This document shows positions 56,532 through 64,000 of a stretch of DNA of 64,000 nucleotides, piece after piece (within the stretch, counting starts at the first letter, position 1; the number at the start of each line of letters is the position of its first letter). Origin of the DNA: Ethanoligenens harbinense YUAN-3 (GTDB taxonomy: Bacteria > Bacillota > Clostridia > Oscillospirales > Ethanoligenentaceae). The stretch spans positions 1,147,310-1,211,309 of the forward strand of contig NC_014828.1 in the NCBI RefSeq assembly GCF_000178115.2, read 5' to 3'. Under the pieces are notes generated by a model. That model made no database searches, was not told where the DNA came from, and saw only the letters and a list, made by a program, of their open reading frames with translations. A program made the position numbers and the translations under genes.

Positions 56532-57446
56532 TCAGACGACGGGCTTTCTTCGCACGGTGTTGCGCAGTACGCCGATGTGATCCACTTCGCATTCCACCAC
56601 GTCGCCGTCTTGCAGAAAGCGCGGCGGGTCGAAGCCCGCGCCGACGCCGGCGCCGACGCCGGCGGGTGTGCCGGTGCTGATGATATCACCGGGCAGCAGG
56701 GTAAACCCTTTGGAAAGGTCGCTCAAAATGGTGGGGATGTCGAATATCAGCGAATCGGTGTTGGCGTTCTGCCGTACTTCTCCGTTCACGCGGCAGGTCA
56801 CCTGCACCCGCGCCGGGAACGGGATCTCGCTCTGGTCCGCCAGCACGGGGCCCATCGGGCAAAAGGTATCCAGGTTTTTCCCGCGAAACCATTGTTCATG
56901 TCGGGCCTGCAGGTCGCGGGCGGAAATATCGTTGAGGACGGTGTAGCCGAAGATGTAGGATGCCGCGTCTTCCGCGGGGATGTTTTTGCCTGCCCGCCCG
57001 ATGACAAGCGCAAGCTCCGCTTCATAATCCAGCGATTCCGTAAGTTTTTCCGGGCAGTCGATCACGCCGCCGGGAGCGAGGGCCGGCGCGGCTGTCTTGG
57101 TGAAATAAACCGGATGCTGCGGGATGCCGGTGCCGGATAGCCGCGTGCCTTGCACCTCGGTGGCGTGTGCGGCGTAATTTTTCCCCAGACAGAAAACATT
57201 GCGTCTGGGGCGCGGGATGGGGGCGCAGAGCACCGCGTTGGTGACCGGGGTGCATGCCGAAAGGTCTGTGGCGGCCAGTGCGGAAAGGATGGCGGGCGTT
57301 TCCGCCGCCGCTTCGATCAGTGCGAGCAGAGATGAAACTGGGGGCCGCCCGGCACAGGCGAGTGCATCGTTCAGGTCGTAAATGGTTTGTCCATGCAGCA
57401 AGCCGGCATGTTCCGCGCCGTTCTGCCTGTAAGTGAGATATCGCAA
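56532..57446 (-). CDS. Fumarylacetoacetate hydrolase family protein
   Basis: A 304-residue protein with VFCLGKNYAAHATEV, the metal-binding DYEAELALVIGR, GYTVLNDISARDLQ and GDIISTGTPAGVG, the FAH C-terminal fold. Such enzymes cleave acyl-pyruvates or decarboxylate oxaloacetate (FAHD1 type); no catabolic neighbours give the substrate. The TTG start at 57446 is preceded by AGGAAG at good spacing; the GTG at 57455 is possible. Confidence 0.88.
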   Translation of the reverse strand: MRYLTYRQNGAEHAGLLHGQTIYDLNDALACAGRPPVSSLLALIEAAAETPAILSALAATDLSACTPVTNAVLCAPIPRPRRNVFCLGKNYAAHATEVQGTRLSGTGIPQHPVYFTKTAAPALAPGGVIDCPEKLTESLDYEAELALVIGRAGKNIPAEDAASYIFGYTVLNDISARDLQARHEQWFRGKNLDTFCPMGPVLADQSEIPFPARVQVTCRVNGEVRQNANTDSLIFDIPTILSDLSKGFTLLPGDIISTGTPAGVGAGVGAGFDPPRFLQDGDVVECEVDHIGVLRNTVRRKPVV

Positions 57447-57533
57447 GGGCCGCACTTCCTTTGTTTTGAATTGTTTTCATCATAGGGAAGTTTGTTTGCT
57501 TTGTCAAGCAGACAACGCATGCGGGCGGCGCTG

Positions 57534-57562
57534 TTTACAGCGCAGGGCAGTTGTGCTATAAT
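57534..57562 (+). promoter_or_regulatory. Sigma-A promoter
   Basis: TTTACA (57534-57539), 17-base spacer, TATAAT (57557-57562), upstream of the 101-residue conserved protein gene. Confidence 0.85.
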
Positions 57563-57627
57563 AAAACGTAAATGCTTGCGGGAGAGCAGGCGAACAGATT
57601 CCATCAGGTGCGAAAGGAGATCAAAGC

Positions 57628-57933
57628 ATGGCTACCAAAAAAAGCGGTAAGGGCGAGCAGTTCCTGACATATAAAGGAAAACCGCTTGTGCGCAGCGGCG
57701 ATACACTGTATTACGGAAACGTATATGATAAATATGTCGTGATGATGCAGATCAAGGGCAGCACGAAGATCAAGGACGCGGATGTGGCGGGAACGGTGCA
57801 GGTGCAGCTGCTGTCCACTGACAACGATATGCGTGTGCGCGATCGCGTCATTAAAAAGACTGAAAAAGAAGGTCTTTACAACGCGATTGATATCGGCAGC
57901 ATCTGGCTGGAGCGTGCGCTGGGCGAGCAGTGA
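57628..57933 (+). CDS. Conserved small protein of unknown function (Clostridia-type)
   Basis: A 101-residue, beta-rich, highly charged protein without signal peptide or cysteine (FLTYKGKPLVRSGDTLYYGN, KYVVMMQIKGST, VQVQLLSTD, a C-terminal IGSIWLERAL). I recall similar unannotated proteins in Ruminococcaceae but no function. It is a single-gene unit with a strong promoter, a GAAAGGAG ribosome binding site and a 20-bp-stem terminator, so it is probably well expressed. Confidence 0.75.
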   Translation: MATKKSGKGEQFLTYKGKPLVRSGDTLYYGNVYDKYVVMMQIKGSTKIKDADVAGTVQVQLLSTDNDMRVRDRVIKKTEKEGLYNAIDIGSIWLERALGEQ

Positions 57934-57956
57934 GCCGTTTGGCCGGACAAAATCAT

Positions 57957-58002
57957 AAAAACCGGGGGCAGGCCGCATACAAGCGGCCTGCCCCCGGTTT
58001 TT
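57957..58002. terminator. Bidirectional terminator with a 20-bp perfect stem
   Basis: 57957-57976 pairs perfectly with 57983-58002 around ATACAA, and both ends carry A5/T5 runs. It lies between convergent genes. Confidence 0.95.
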
Positions 58003-58012
58003 GCCGCGGGAC

Positions 58013-58918
58013 TCAGCGTGCGGGGTCTCCTTCAAAATTGATGCCCTGCGTGATGGCGGAAAAATCGCCGCCATCCCGACAGAGCCGCTCGGCCAGCGGG
58101 AAGAACGTTTTGTATGCTTGGCGGGCGATACCGAACAGTTCGTAGGCAGTGTGTTCCAGCGCATCGTTGCCAGGCTCATGTACCGCCCGCTTTATATTCG
58201 CGTAATCAATCTCAGTGCCCGGCTCCACCGGGTGAATCAGCGCCATCACGGCGGGATAGCTGTTTTCCGTCAGGTGTTTGGCAAATGTGACGGCGCGCCG
58301 TTTGAATCCCCGCGGGCTGTAAAAAAAGCTGTACAGCAGCTTCATGCTTAAAAAGGAATGGGAGATGGCCCGGATGGAAAAGGTCTGCTCAAACCGGCTG
58401 CGAAACAGCTCGCGGTACATCTCGCACACCGTGTTCAGTTCCGGGATGCGCCGGAGATGGCTGATAACGGAAAAATCCTGAATCGTCATGCTGCGCAGCC
58501 GCTTGAGAAACAGCACATCCAGATTGGTTTCGATTTGCCGGTGCAGGTAATTGTCGCTTGCCTTGGGCAGGATGGTTTTGAAATAGCGCTGCATACCGTA
58601 AACATACGGGTGGAACGTGCGGTCCAGGATATAATGGGAGAGGAACCCATAAAAATAAGAAAGGAGAATCTTTTTTTCCATTCCTTCGGCTTTTTTGCAA
58701 CAATCGGCCATAAACGCAAAATTCTGATCCATATCCTGCTCATGCATCAAGCCGCCGATCCGGCTGAGCATACGCCAATGCGGATGCACGGGCGGTGAGA
58801 AAAAGAGGAAATCCGGCCCTTGCGACCCCCATACATACATATTGCCGCTGAGCATGTCGTCAATACATGGCGGCGCGACCATTTCGCTGAACAGATAATG
58901 TGTGAGGATGGCAGGCAT
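58013..58918 (-). CDS. Zinc-dependent phospholipase C-like protein
   Basis: A 301-residue helical protein with MPAILTHYLFSEMV, WGSQGPDFLFF and SHYILDRTFHPYVYG; the His and Asp residues match the metal-binding positions of the PF00882 family. There is no signal peptide, unlike secreted phospholipases, so it may be an intracellular relative of unknown substrate. ATG 58918 follows GGAGATGACCCG. Confidence 0.78.
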   Translation of the reverse strand: MPAILTHYLFSEMVAPPCIDDMLSGNMYVWGSQGPDFLFFSPPVHPHWRMLSRIGGLMHEQDMDQNFAFMADCCKKAEGMEKKILLSYFYGFLSHYILDRTFHPYVYGMQRYFKTILPKASDNYLHRQIETNLDVLFLKRLRSMTIQDFSVISHLRRIPELNTVCEMYRELFRSRFEQTFSIRAISHSFLSMKLLYSFFYSPRGFKRRAVTFAKHLTENSYPAVMALIHPVEPGTEIDYANIKRAVHEPGNDALEHTAYELFGIARQAYKTFFPLAERLCRDGGDFSAITQGINFEGDPAR

Positions 58919-59063
58919 CGGGTCATCTCCATTCTTTTTGGTCTGATGCGGAAATTGATGTGCGACGGCGCGGTCAAAGGCAGTCAAAACAAGCACACCT
59001 TGTCTATTTTACTCCGAAAAAGGAAAATGTGCAAGAAGCCGCGCCCGGTTTCCGGCGGACAGC

Positions 59064-59103
59064 ACAACAGGTCGGGGGCCGTATACGGCCCCCGACCTGT
59101 TGT
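59064..59103. repeat. 40-bp perfect palindrome
   Basis: The arms 59064-59083 and 59084-59103 are perfectly complementary with no spacer, centred on GTATAC. It lies 24 bases past the stop of the B12-riboswitch gene and would form a very strong hairpin in that transcript. There is no T run, so if it terminates it does so unusually; it may instead protect the mRNA 3' end. Confidence 0.9.
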
Positions 59104-59126
59104 GAGATCCCACCTACGAAAGGAGA

Positions 59127-60869
59127 TTATGGTTTACGGCGGCGTGACAGAAGCAGCACAGCCGCGGCAGCCAGTGAAACAGCGACCACAGCGCCTGCCG
59201 GGGCGCCGCCGCCTGTATAGGGGTTGCTTACGCCAAACCCGGTGCTGGGGGTTACCCGCTGCACGGAGGCTGACGTGTTCCGCAGGTCGAACAGCCGTTT
59301 GCCGCCATGCTCCAGCATCTGGTATGCGGTGAGGGCTTCCAGTGCCTGTTGGGTTGCAATGGTGTTCGCGCCTCCGCCGGAGACATGGGCAAAAGCGCCG
59401 CCCGAAACGGCAAACGAAAGCAGGTTGGAAAGCGGAGAGTTGCCGTTTTGCAGGAACTGCGCATCAGACGCGGGGTTGATGCCGAGCGAAGAAAGCGCGA
59501 TGATGACCTGTGCGGTGGACTCGGACGCATTGGTGGAGAACCCGCCGTTTGCCCGCTGTTGCCCGGCCAGATAGGCCAGCCCTTTGGTAACGGCGGCCTG
59601 CACGCCGGTTTCGCTGATATGCGGGGCCAGAGCGGTCAGTGTCATGGCGGTGATGTCCACATCACTGTATCCGGTGACCAGGCCGAACCCGCCGTCTTTG
59701 TCTTGTGCGGCAAGAAGGGTGCTCAACAATGACGCTTTGCTGACGGTCGCGTTGGCCGGCGGCGTGTAATCCGCGCTGTCCAGCGCAAGCAGGGCGAAGA
59801 TGTATCCATTCAGCCCGGTGCGGCCGACATTGGTCTGCGTATACAGCTGATTCACCAGATTGGCGCCGTTGAAATTAGTGGGGTCGGCACCCGCTGCCCG
59901 AAGCACCAGCACATATTTGGCCAACGTGATGGCATTCAGGTTGCCTTCGGCGATCGCAGCCGCAGCATCCGGCAGGTAGGCGCCCGGCACGGGGTATCCC
60001 GCCCGCGCAAGTGCGAACGCCGTCCAGTCGGAGGTATCGCTTCCCAGCGCAGCCGCCGCGCCTTTTACCGCACTGGCAACCGAGGTGTCCAGCGCGGAAG
60101 ATGTAGTAGGCGTAGAGGTGGTGGAAGAGGAAACGGAAGAAGAACCGGACGGAGAACTGGAAGAAGAACCGGAACTGCTGGATGCGTCGGCGGATACCGT
60201 GAGGGGCGCGTTGTCAATCCGCACGAGCAGGGGGGCGGGGCCGCTTCCGTTTTTCTCTACCCGATAGGTGTAATTGCCGGCGGCGGGTGCAGTAAAGGTA
60301 ACGTCTCCGTTCGTGTCCGTCGTCTTGCTCTGCCCGTTGAACGTGACCGTCGCACCGTCCACATTGGAGGAAGTGCCGCCATCGGAACCTGTTACATGGA
60401 ATGTAAACGGTTTTCCGGCCACAGGCGTGGCGGGGGATAGGCTGACAGAAGGGTAAAGCGTGCCCGGCCAGGCAATGAACGCCATCACGATATCGTCTCC
60501 CGCGGCAGGCTTGAGGGAACTGACGCCTACCGATGCGCTGGCGCCGTTTTGATAAATACTCCAGAAATAATAGGTGCCGTTTGAGGAGCTTCCCGATTCG
60601 CCGCCAATTGAGTTAATGTAGTACCCCATGCTGTCGGAATAGGACTGATCGTATGGGATATGCTCGGCGTCCAGGGCGGCTGTATATGCCTGCTCCAGTG
60701 TTTCGTCCGATGTCAGGGGCACATCTTCGTTCAGATACGTTTGAGTGGCACCTTCGATGCGCAGGTGGAAGGTGCTTTGGGCGGCGGCTGCCGCCGACAG
60801 GGGGATGCCCGCAAGCAGCAGCGCAAACGCGCAGCAGATGCAGACCCAGTTTCGAAATGCTTTTTTCAT
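59127..60869 (-). CDS. Exported intrinsic-factor-like protein (DUF4430 + alpha/alpha barrel), B12-regulated
   Basis: A 580-residue secreted or wall-anchored protein. Residues 1-29 are a signal peptide. Residues 33-135 form a DUF4430/transcobalamin-C-terminal-like domain with GTYYFWSIYQNG and a following GV..L..GD pattern. Residues 140-222 are an Ig-like beta domain and 225-260 a Ser/Thr linker. Residues 261-525 are helical repeats with QDKDGGFG and QQRANGGFS, as in the terpenoid-cyclase/prenyltransferase barrel that intrinsic factor also uses. The C-terminus has NPYTGGG, a hydrophobic helix (558-574) and RRRKP, like a sortase signal. No terpene-cyclase catalytic Asp motif was seen. The cobalamin riboswitch upstream suggests corrinoid capture. 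The ribosome binding site is AAAGGAGTGGTTTG. Confidence 0.8.
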   Translation of the reverse strand: MKKAFRNWVCICCAFALLLAGIPLSAAAAAQSTFHLRIEGATQTYLNEDVPLTSDETLEQAYTAALDAEHIPYDQSYSDSMGYYINSIGGESGSSSNGTYYFWSIYQNGASASVGVSSLKPAAGDDIVMAFIAWPGTLYPSVSLSPATPVAGKPFTFHVTGSDGGTSSNVDGATVTFNGQSKTTDTNGDVTFTAPAAGNYTYRVEKNGSGPAPLLVRIDNAPLTVSADASSSSGSSSSSPSGSSSVSSSTTSTPTTSSALDTSVASAVKGAAAALGSDTSDWTAFALARAGYPVPGAYLPDAAAAIAEGNLNAITLAKYVLVLRAAGADPTNFNGANLVNQLYTQTNVGRTGLNGYIFALLALDSADYTPPANATVSKASLLSTLLAAQDKDGGFGLVTGYSDVDITAMTLTALAPHISETGVQAAVTKGLAYLAGQQRANGGFSTNASESTAQVIIALSSLGINPASDAQFLQNGNSPLSNLLSFAVSGGAFAHVSGGGANTIATQQALEALTAYQMLEHGGKRLFDLRNTSASVQRVTPSTGFGVSNPYTGGGAPAGAVVAVSLAAAAVLLLSRRRKP

Positions 60870-60910
60870 CAAACCACTCCTTTGTTTTTTCTGGTGGTCG
60901 GGGGGCAAAC

Positions 60911-60949
60911 GAAAACGGCCTCTTTTCCCCAAAAGGAAAAAAGACCGCA
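60911..60949 (-). terminator. Predicted riboswitch-controlled terminator
   Basis: On the minus strand CGGTCTTTTTTCC can pair with GGGAAAAGAGGCCG, followed by TTTT. An upstream AAACGGCC (60985-60978) is complementary to the 3' arm GGCCGTTT and could act as antiterminator. It sits between the aptamer and the coding start. Confidence 0.55.
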
Positions 60950-61022
60950 ACAAGAAAACGGGTGAATACCCTGCAAGGCCGTTTCCATGTTTGTCCTCTC
61001 CCTCCGAAAGGATTACACCGCA

Positions 61023-61202
61023 CTTTACAGGCAGGTCTTCTGGCTTGGCATCTTCCTGTTTTTCATCCTTCCCGGTTTTGCAACCAGTGGATGGGCCCGA
61101 TTGGCCCCAAGGAAAAACAGTCCGCCTCACAGCAGCGGGGGCTGCACCGGTTTTGCACCGGTTTCCCTATTATCACGGCGAATAGCCGCGCACCTGCAAA
61201 GA
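61023..61202 (-). promoter_or_regulatory. Cobalamin (B12) riboswitch
   Basis: The minus strand reads GGGAAACCGGTGCAAAACCGG then GCAGCCCCCGCTGCTGTGAG, the B12-box core. It continues with CCACTGG, CCGGGAAGG and AGCCAGAAGACCTGCC, all in the consensus order. The ends CTTTGCAGGT and ACCTGCCTGTAAAG pair as P1. It should bind adenosylcobalamin or a related corrinoid and shut off the downstream gene when B12 is plentiful. Confidence 0.95.
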
Positions 61203-61212
61203 GTTTAATTCT

Positions 61213-61241
61213 ATTGTAACGGAAACCCGCCGCGTCGTCAA
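61213..61241 (-). promoter_or_regulatory. Sigma-A promoter of the B12-riboswitch transcript
   Basis: On the minus strand TTGACG (61241-61236), 17-base spacer, TACAAT (61218-61213). The predicted start near 61206 coincides with the 5' end of the aptamer. Confidence 0.85.
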
Positions 61242-61262
61242 GGGAAGGGAGCGGGAACGGGT

Positions 61263-62045
61263 TTAGAAAGAGCGGTTTGTACGGCGTCGATCCGCGCAGA
61301 GAGTGATGAGCCAAATCTGCGGTGCCGCCCAGATGCGCACCGGTGGGCCCACCGTACCAATGCCATTTGAAACGATGACGGTGGTGCCGGCGTTTTTGAT
61401 GACGCCGGTCAGATATTTCAGTTTGAACCGCGAGGGCATAAAACCGGTGGGCGCCCATTTGCCCAGCAGGCTCACCTGACCGCCGTGCGTATGCCCGCAG
61501 AGCATCAGATCAATGAGGCTGAACGGCAGTTGTTCGGCGTAATCCGGGTGATGCGAAACCAGTATCATGAAGTCGTTCGGGCGCGTTTCCGCCAGCATGG
61601 GGGAAAGGTCCTGCGTGGCGGTGGTGAGGTCGGCCACACCGCCGACCCGGATGCGCGCGCCCCCCTTTTCCAGCCAGTATCCTTGGTTGTCCAGCGAACG
61701 GATGCCCGCCTGCCGCATGCATTGTTCGGAGAGTTCCGCATCCGTATTGCGGTCGTGATTGCCCAGCACGCCGTAAACGCCAAACGGCGCGGTGAGCGCG
61801 GCGGCCTCACGGAAAAAACTGGGGATATGTGCCCGGCTGTGGCTCACATAATCGCCGCCCAGCAGGACCAGATCGGCGTGCAGGCCGTTGGTGAGCGCTA
61901 CCAGTTCTTTCACACGCCCCAGAGGGAAACTCCTGCTATGGTGGATGTCGGAAAGAAAAGCAACGGTCGTGCCGTCGAATGCGGCAGGCAGATCCTGCGA
62001 TACCATGCGGTATTTCCGCAGGGTTATTTTCTCCACTCTGGTCAC
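61263..62045 (-). CDS. Metallophosphoesterase (calcineurin-like)
   Basis: A 260-residue phosphoesterase with the full motif set FLSDIHHS, GGDYVS, GNHDRN, SHHPDY and GHTHGGQ. It resembles the YkuE/LpxH-like group that acts near the membrane, sometimes on lipid substrates; the N-terminal KITLRKYRMVSQDLP is typical. GTG 62045 follows GGAGGCCGGAAC. An extended -10 TGGTATAAT lies at 62109-62117 on the minus strand. Confidence 0.88.
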   Translation of the reverse strand: MTRVEKITLRKYRMVSQDLPAAFDGTTVAFLSDIHHSRSFPLGRVKELVALTNGLHADLVLLGGDYVSHSRAHIPSFFREAAALTAPFGVYGVLGNHDRNTDAELSEQCMRQAGIRSLDNQGYWLEKGGARIRVGGVADLTTATQDLSPMLAETRPNDFMILVSHHPDYAEQLPFSLIDLMLCGHTHGGQVSLLGKWAPTGFMPSRFKLKYLTGVIKNAGTTVIVSNGIGTVGPPVRIWAAPQIWLITLCADRRRTNRSF

Positions 62046-62216
62046 GTTCCGGCCTCCAGATGCAAAATCATGCCGCGCATGCACGGCATGGGCTTTTTTG
62101 TGCCTTCTATTATACCATATTACGCGCGGCAGGGTATGTCTTTGCAAGGAAAAATGGATGAAATCTTTTGGCGGCATGAAAACGGCCGGCTGCACGCCTG
62201 CATTGTGTTGCAAAAC

Positions 62217-62249
62217 AAAAAGAGGGACGATAAACGTCCCTCTTTTTTT
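62217..62249 (-). terminator. Intrinsic terminator after glnN
   Basis: GAGGGACG-TTTAT-CGTCCCTC on the minus strand, followed by TTTTT, 35 bases past the glutamine synthetase stop. Confidence 0.9.
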
Positions 62250-62283
62250 GCAAACGTGCAGTAGAAAAATTCGCTGAAACAGA

Positions 62284-64000
62284 TTACACTCTGAAGAGCA
62301 GGTCGGTATAGACCGGAACCGGCCAGATGTCGGCAGGAACGATGGGTTCCAGCGTGTCGATATCCGAACGCAGGTCGTTCATCGCCGAAAGGACATTTTC
62401 GCGATAGGCAAGCGCGGAATCAAAGTTGGTTTCCAGCGCGCCGGCAGCTTCGGCAGCCGCTTTGAGAGCTTCCGCCTTGGCAACGATGGATTTGGACAGG
62501 CCCAGCACTTTTTCCAGATACGCGGTGTTGCCGCTTACATCCACACCGGCTGCCTTGAAGGAAGCGATGGAATCCGAAAGGGTCTTGGCATATTTGAATG
62601 CCGCGGGTACCAGCTGACGGAACGTGATGTCCACCAGTGTGAGCGCTTCGATGTTGATGATCTTCGCATAGTTTTCGAGCAGGATCTCATAACGGGCGTC
62701 GATCTCTTTGCCGACCAGCACACCGTGTTTCTCAAGCACATTGCGGTTTTTCTCATCAAGCAGCGCCTTGATGGCCAGCACGGTGTTCTTGATGTTGGGC
62801 AGGCCGCGTTTTTCCGCTTCCGCAACCCACTCGTCGGAGTAGCCGTTGCCGTTGAAGATGACGCGTTTGTGGGCTTTGAAGATTTCGCCGGCAAGCGTGA
62901 GCGAGGCTTTTTCGATATCGCTGGTGCTTTCCAGGCGGTCGGCGATCTGGCTCAGGGCCTCGGCCACGATGGTGTTGAGGACGAAGGCCGGGCCGGCGAC
63001 ATTGGCGTAAGAACCGCACATGCGGAATTCGAACTTGTTGCCGGTGAATGCAAACGGCGAGGTGCGGTTGCGGTCGGTTTTATCTTCCGTGATGACAGGC
63101 AGGGAAGAAACATCCAGATTAGTCTTTTTGGCTTCCGGAGAGGTGAACTTTTTGCCTTCTTCCACCGCGTCGATCAGGCTTTCGAGTTCCTCACCGACGA
63201 ACACGGAGATGATGGCGGGAGGCGCTTCGTTGGCTCCCAGACGATGGTCGTTTCCGGCGCTCGCCACAGACGAGCGGAGCAGCTCGGCGTATTCATCCAC
63301 CGCTTTGATGACCGCCGCGAGGAAGATGACGAACTGCGGGTTTTTGCCCGGATCGTCCGTCGGGTCGAGGAGGTTTTCGCCTTCGTCGGTGGAGAGGGAC
63401 CAGTTGATATGCTTGCCGTTGCCGTTGACGCCCGCGAACGGTTTTTCGTGGACCAGGGCGGCAAGACCATGCTGTTCAGCGGTCTTCTGGAGCAGTTCAA
63501 GCACCAGTTGGTTGTGGTCGACGGCGACATTGGCCGGGTCAAAGATCAGCGCAATCTCATGCTGGGCCGGAGCCACTTCATTGTGCTTGGTTTTGGCGGT
63601 GATGCCCAGTTCCCACAGCCGCTCGTCGAGATCGTGCATGAAATCGACGATCTTGGTGCGCAGGGTGCCGAAATACTGGTCGGCGAGCTCCTGGCCTTTC
63701 GGCGGCTGCGCGCCGAACAGGGTGCGGCCGGTGAGAACCAGGTCAAGGCGCTGGTTGTACAGGTCGCGGTTGACGATGAAATATTCCTGTTCCGGGCCGA
63801 CGGTGGCGGTCACTTTTTTCACGCCGGATTTGCCGAAAGCGGCCAGCACGCGGCGGGCCTGCTTGTCAAGCGCTTCGTTTGCGCGGAGGAGCGGGGCTTT
63901 TTTATCAAGGATCTCGCCGGTGTAAGAGAAGAACGCGGTGGGTATGTAGAGCGAACCCTCTTTTACAAAAACCGGAGAGGTGGTGTCCCATGAGGTGTAG
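62284..64000 (-). CDS. glnN: Glutamine synthetase type III, C-terminal part (cut by window edge)
   Basis: The frame is open to base 64000, giving 571 residues; type III enzymes have about 700, so roughly 125 N-terminal residues lie outside. The visible part reads SPVFVKEGSLYIPTAFFSYT, then VGPEQEYF, MHDLDERLWELGI, EVAPAQHEIALIF, NGNGKHINWSL and NRTSPFAFTGNKFEFRMCGS, the ATP and glutamate sites of GSIII. It makes glutamine from glutamate and ammonia as a double-ring dodecamer. An ATG at 63849 is internal, not the start. Confidence 0.95.
   Translation of the reverse strand, partial: YTSWDTTSPVFVKEGSLYIPTAFFSYTGEILDKKAPLLRANEALDKQARRVLAAFGKSGVKKVTATVGPEQEYFIVNRDLYNQRLDLVLTGRTLFGAQPPKGQELADQYFGTLRTKIVDFMHDLDERLWELGITAKTKHNEVAPAQHEIALIFDPANVAVDHNQLVLELLQKTAEQHGLAALVHEKPFAGVNGNGKHINWSLSTDEGENLLDPTDDPGKNPQFVIFLAAVIKAVDEYAELLRSSVASAGNDHRLGANEAPPAIISVFVGEELESLIDAVEEGKKFTSPEAKKTNLDVSSLPVITEDKTDRNRTSPFAFTGNKFEFRMCGSYANVAGPAFVLNTIVAEALSQIADRLESTSDIEKASLTLAGEIFKAHKRVIFNGNGYSDEWVAEAEKRGLPNIKNTVLAIKALLDEKNRNVLEKHGVLVGKEIDARYEILLENYAKIINIEALTLVDITFRQLVPAAFKYAKTLSDSIASFKAAGVDVSGNTAYLEKVLGLSKSIVAKAEALKAAAEAAGALETNFDSALAYRENVLSAMNDLRSDIDTLEPIVPADIWPVPVYTDLLFRV

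Noticed and set aside
59127-60869. Terpene cyclase or squalene-hopene cyclase
   Set aside because: The barrel repeats resemble that fold, but no catalytic DxDD-type motif was seen, the protein is exported, and it is under B12 riboswitch control.

Overview
The window looks like a chromosomal segment of an anaerobic, spore-forming Clostridia member with fairly high GC, most likely in the Oscillospiraceae/Ruminococcaceae-Ethanoligenens neighbourhood. Evidence: the ligA-gatCAB, dnaG-rpoD and rpoB-rpoC-rpsL-rpsG-fusA-tuf blocks have Gram-positive gene order; there is a CotF-type coat protein pair and a sigma-H-like factor; rubredoxin, FprA flavodiiron protein and ferritin point to an anaerobe; glutamine synthetase is type III; TTG and GTG starts are frequent. 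No prophage, intact insertion sequence or CRISPR array was seen, and most of the window is housekeeping.

Layout. 0-7.4 kb: a cut M3 peptidase, NAD-dependent DNA ligase with the gatCAB amidotransferase, and nicotinate phosphoribosyltransferase. 7.4-13.6 kb, minus strand: methyltransferase, GT2-GtrA glycosyltransferase, DEAD-box helicase with a long leader, DegV protein and a cation efflux protein. 13.9-18.6 kb: a two-component system with a small exported protein, L31, a YigZ protein and cysteine synthase. 18.7-22.7 kb: dgt-dnaG-rpoD. 22.8-30.3 kb: an oxygen and metal defence neighbourhood (Rrf2 regulator, rubredoxin, FprA, ferritin, CopZ/CopA), interrupted by a DUF5685-DnaJ-membrane protein cluster. 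30.3-43 kb: RNA polymerase beta and beta-prime, S12, S7, EF-G and EF-Tu, with clear sigma-A promoters. 43-48.7 kb: small genes, including a cysteine-rich peptide, a MazF toxin without a visible antitoxin, coat proteins, two HAD phosphatases, a sigma factor, a truncated tRNA-like sequence and a DUF1858 protein. 48.7-52.4 kb: TrmK, Nif3-like and RqcH. 52.4-62 kb: two AT-richer acetyltransferases, an M23 peptidase, an MprF-like protein, a FAH-family enzyme, a zinc phospholipase C-like protein, the B12-riboswitch gene and a metallophosphoesterase. 62.3-64 kb: a cut type III glutamine synthetase.

The most interesting locus is 59.1-61.2 kb. A consensus promoter starts a transcript at a cobalamin riboswitch, followed by a predicted terminator/antiterminator and one exported protein. 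That protein joins a transcobalamin-C-terminal-like (DUF4430) domain, an Ig-like domain, a Ser/Thr linker, an alpha/alpha-barrel of the terpenoid-cyclase/intrinsic-factor fold, and a C-terminal NPYTG-hydrophobic-RRRKP anchor. Domain content and B12 control together suggest a surface corrinoid-capture protein built from the same two modules as animal intrinsic factor, in the opposite order. Second-tier observations are face-to-face promoters and a candidate antisense RNA upstream of rpoB, the truncated tRNA, the cysteine-rich 60-residue peptide, the lone MazF and a 40-bp perfect palindrome.

Functions were assigned by reading motifs and recalling families. No database search was run, so domain names and starts without a clear ribosome binding site should be read as predictions.
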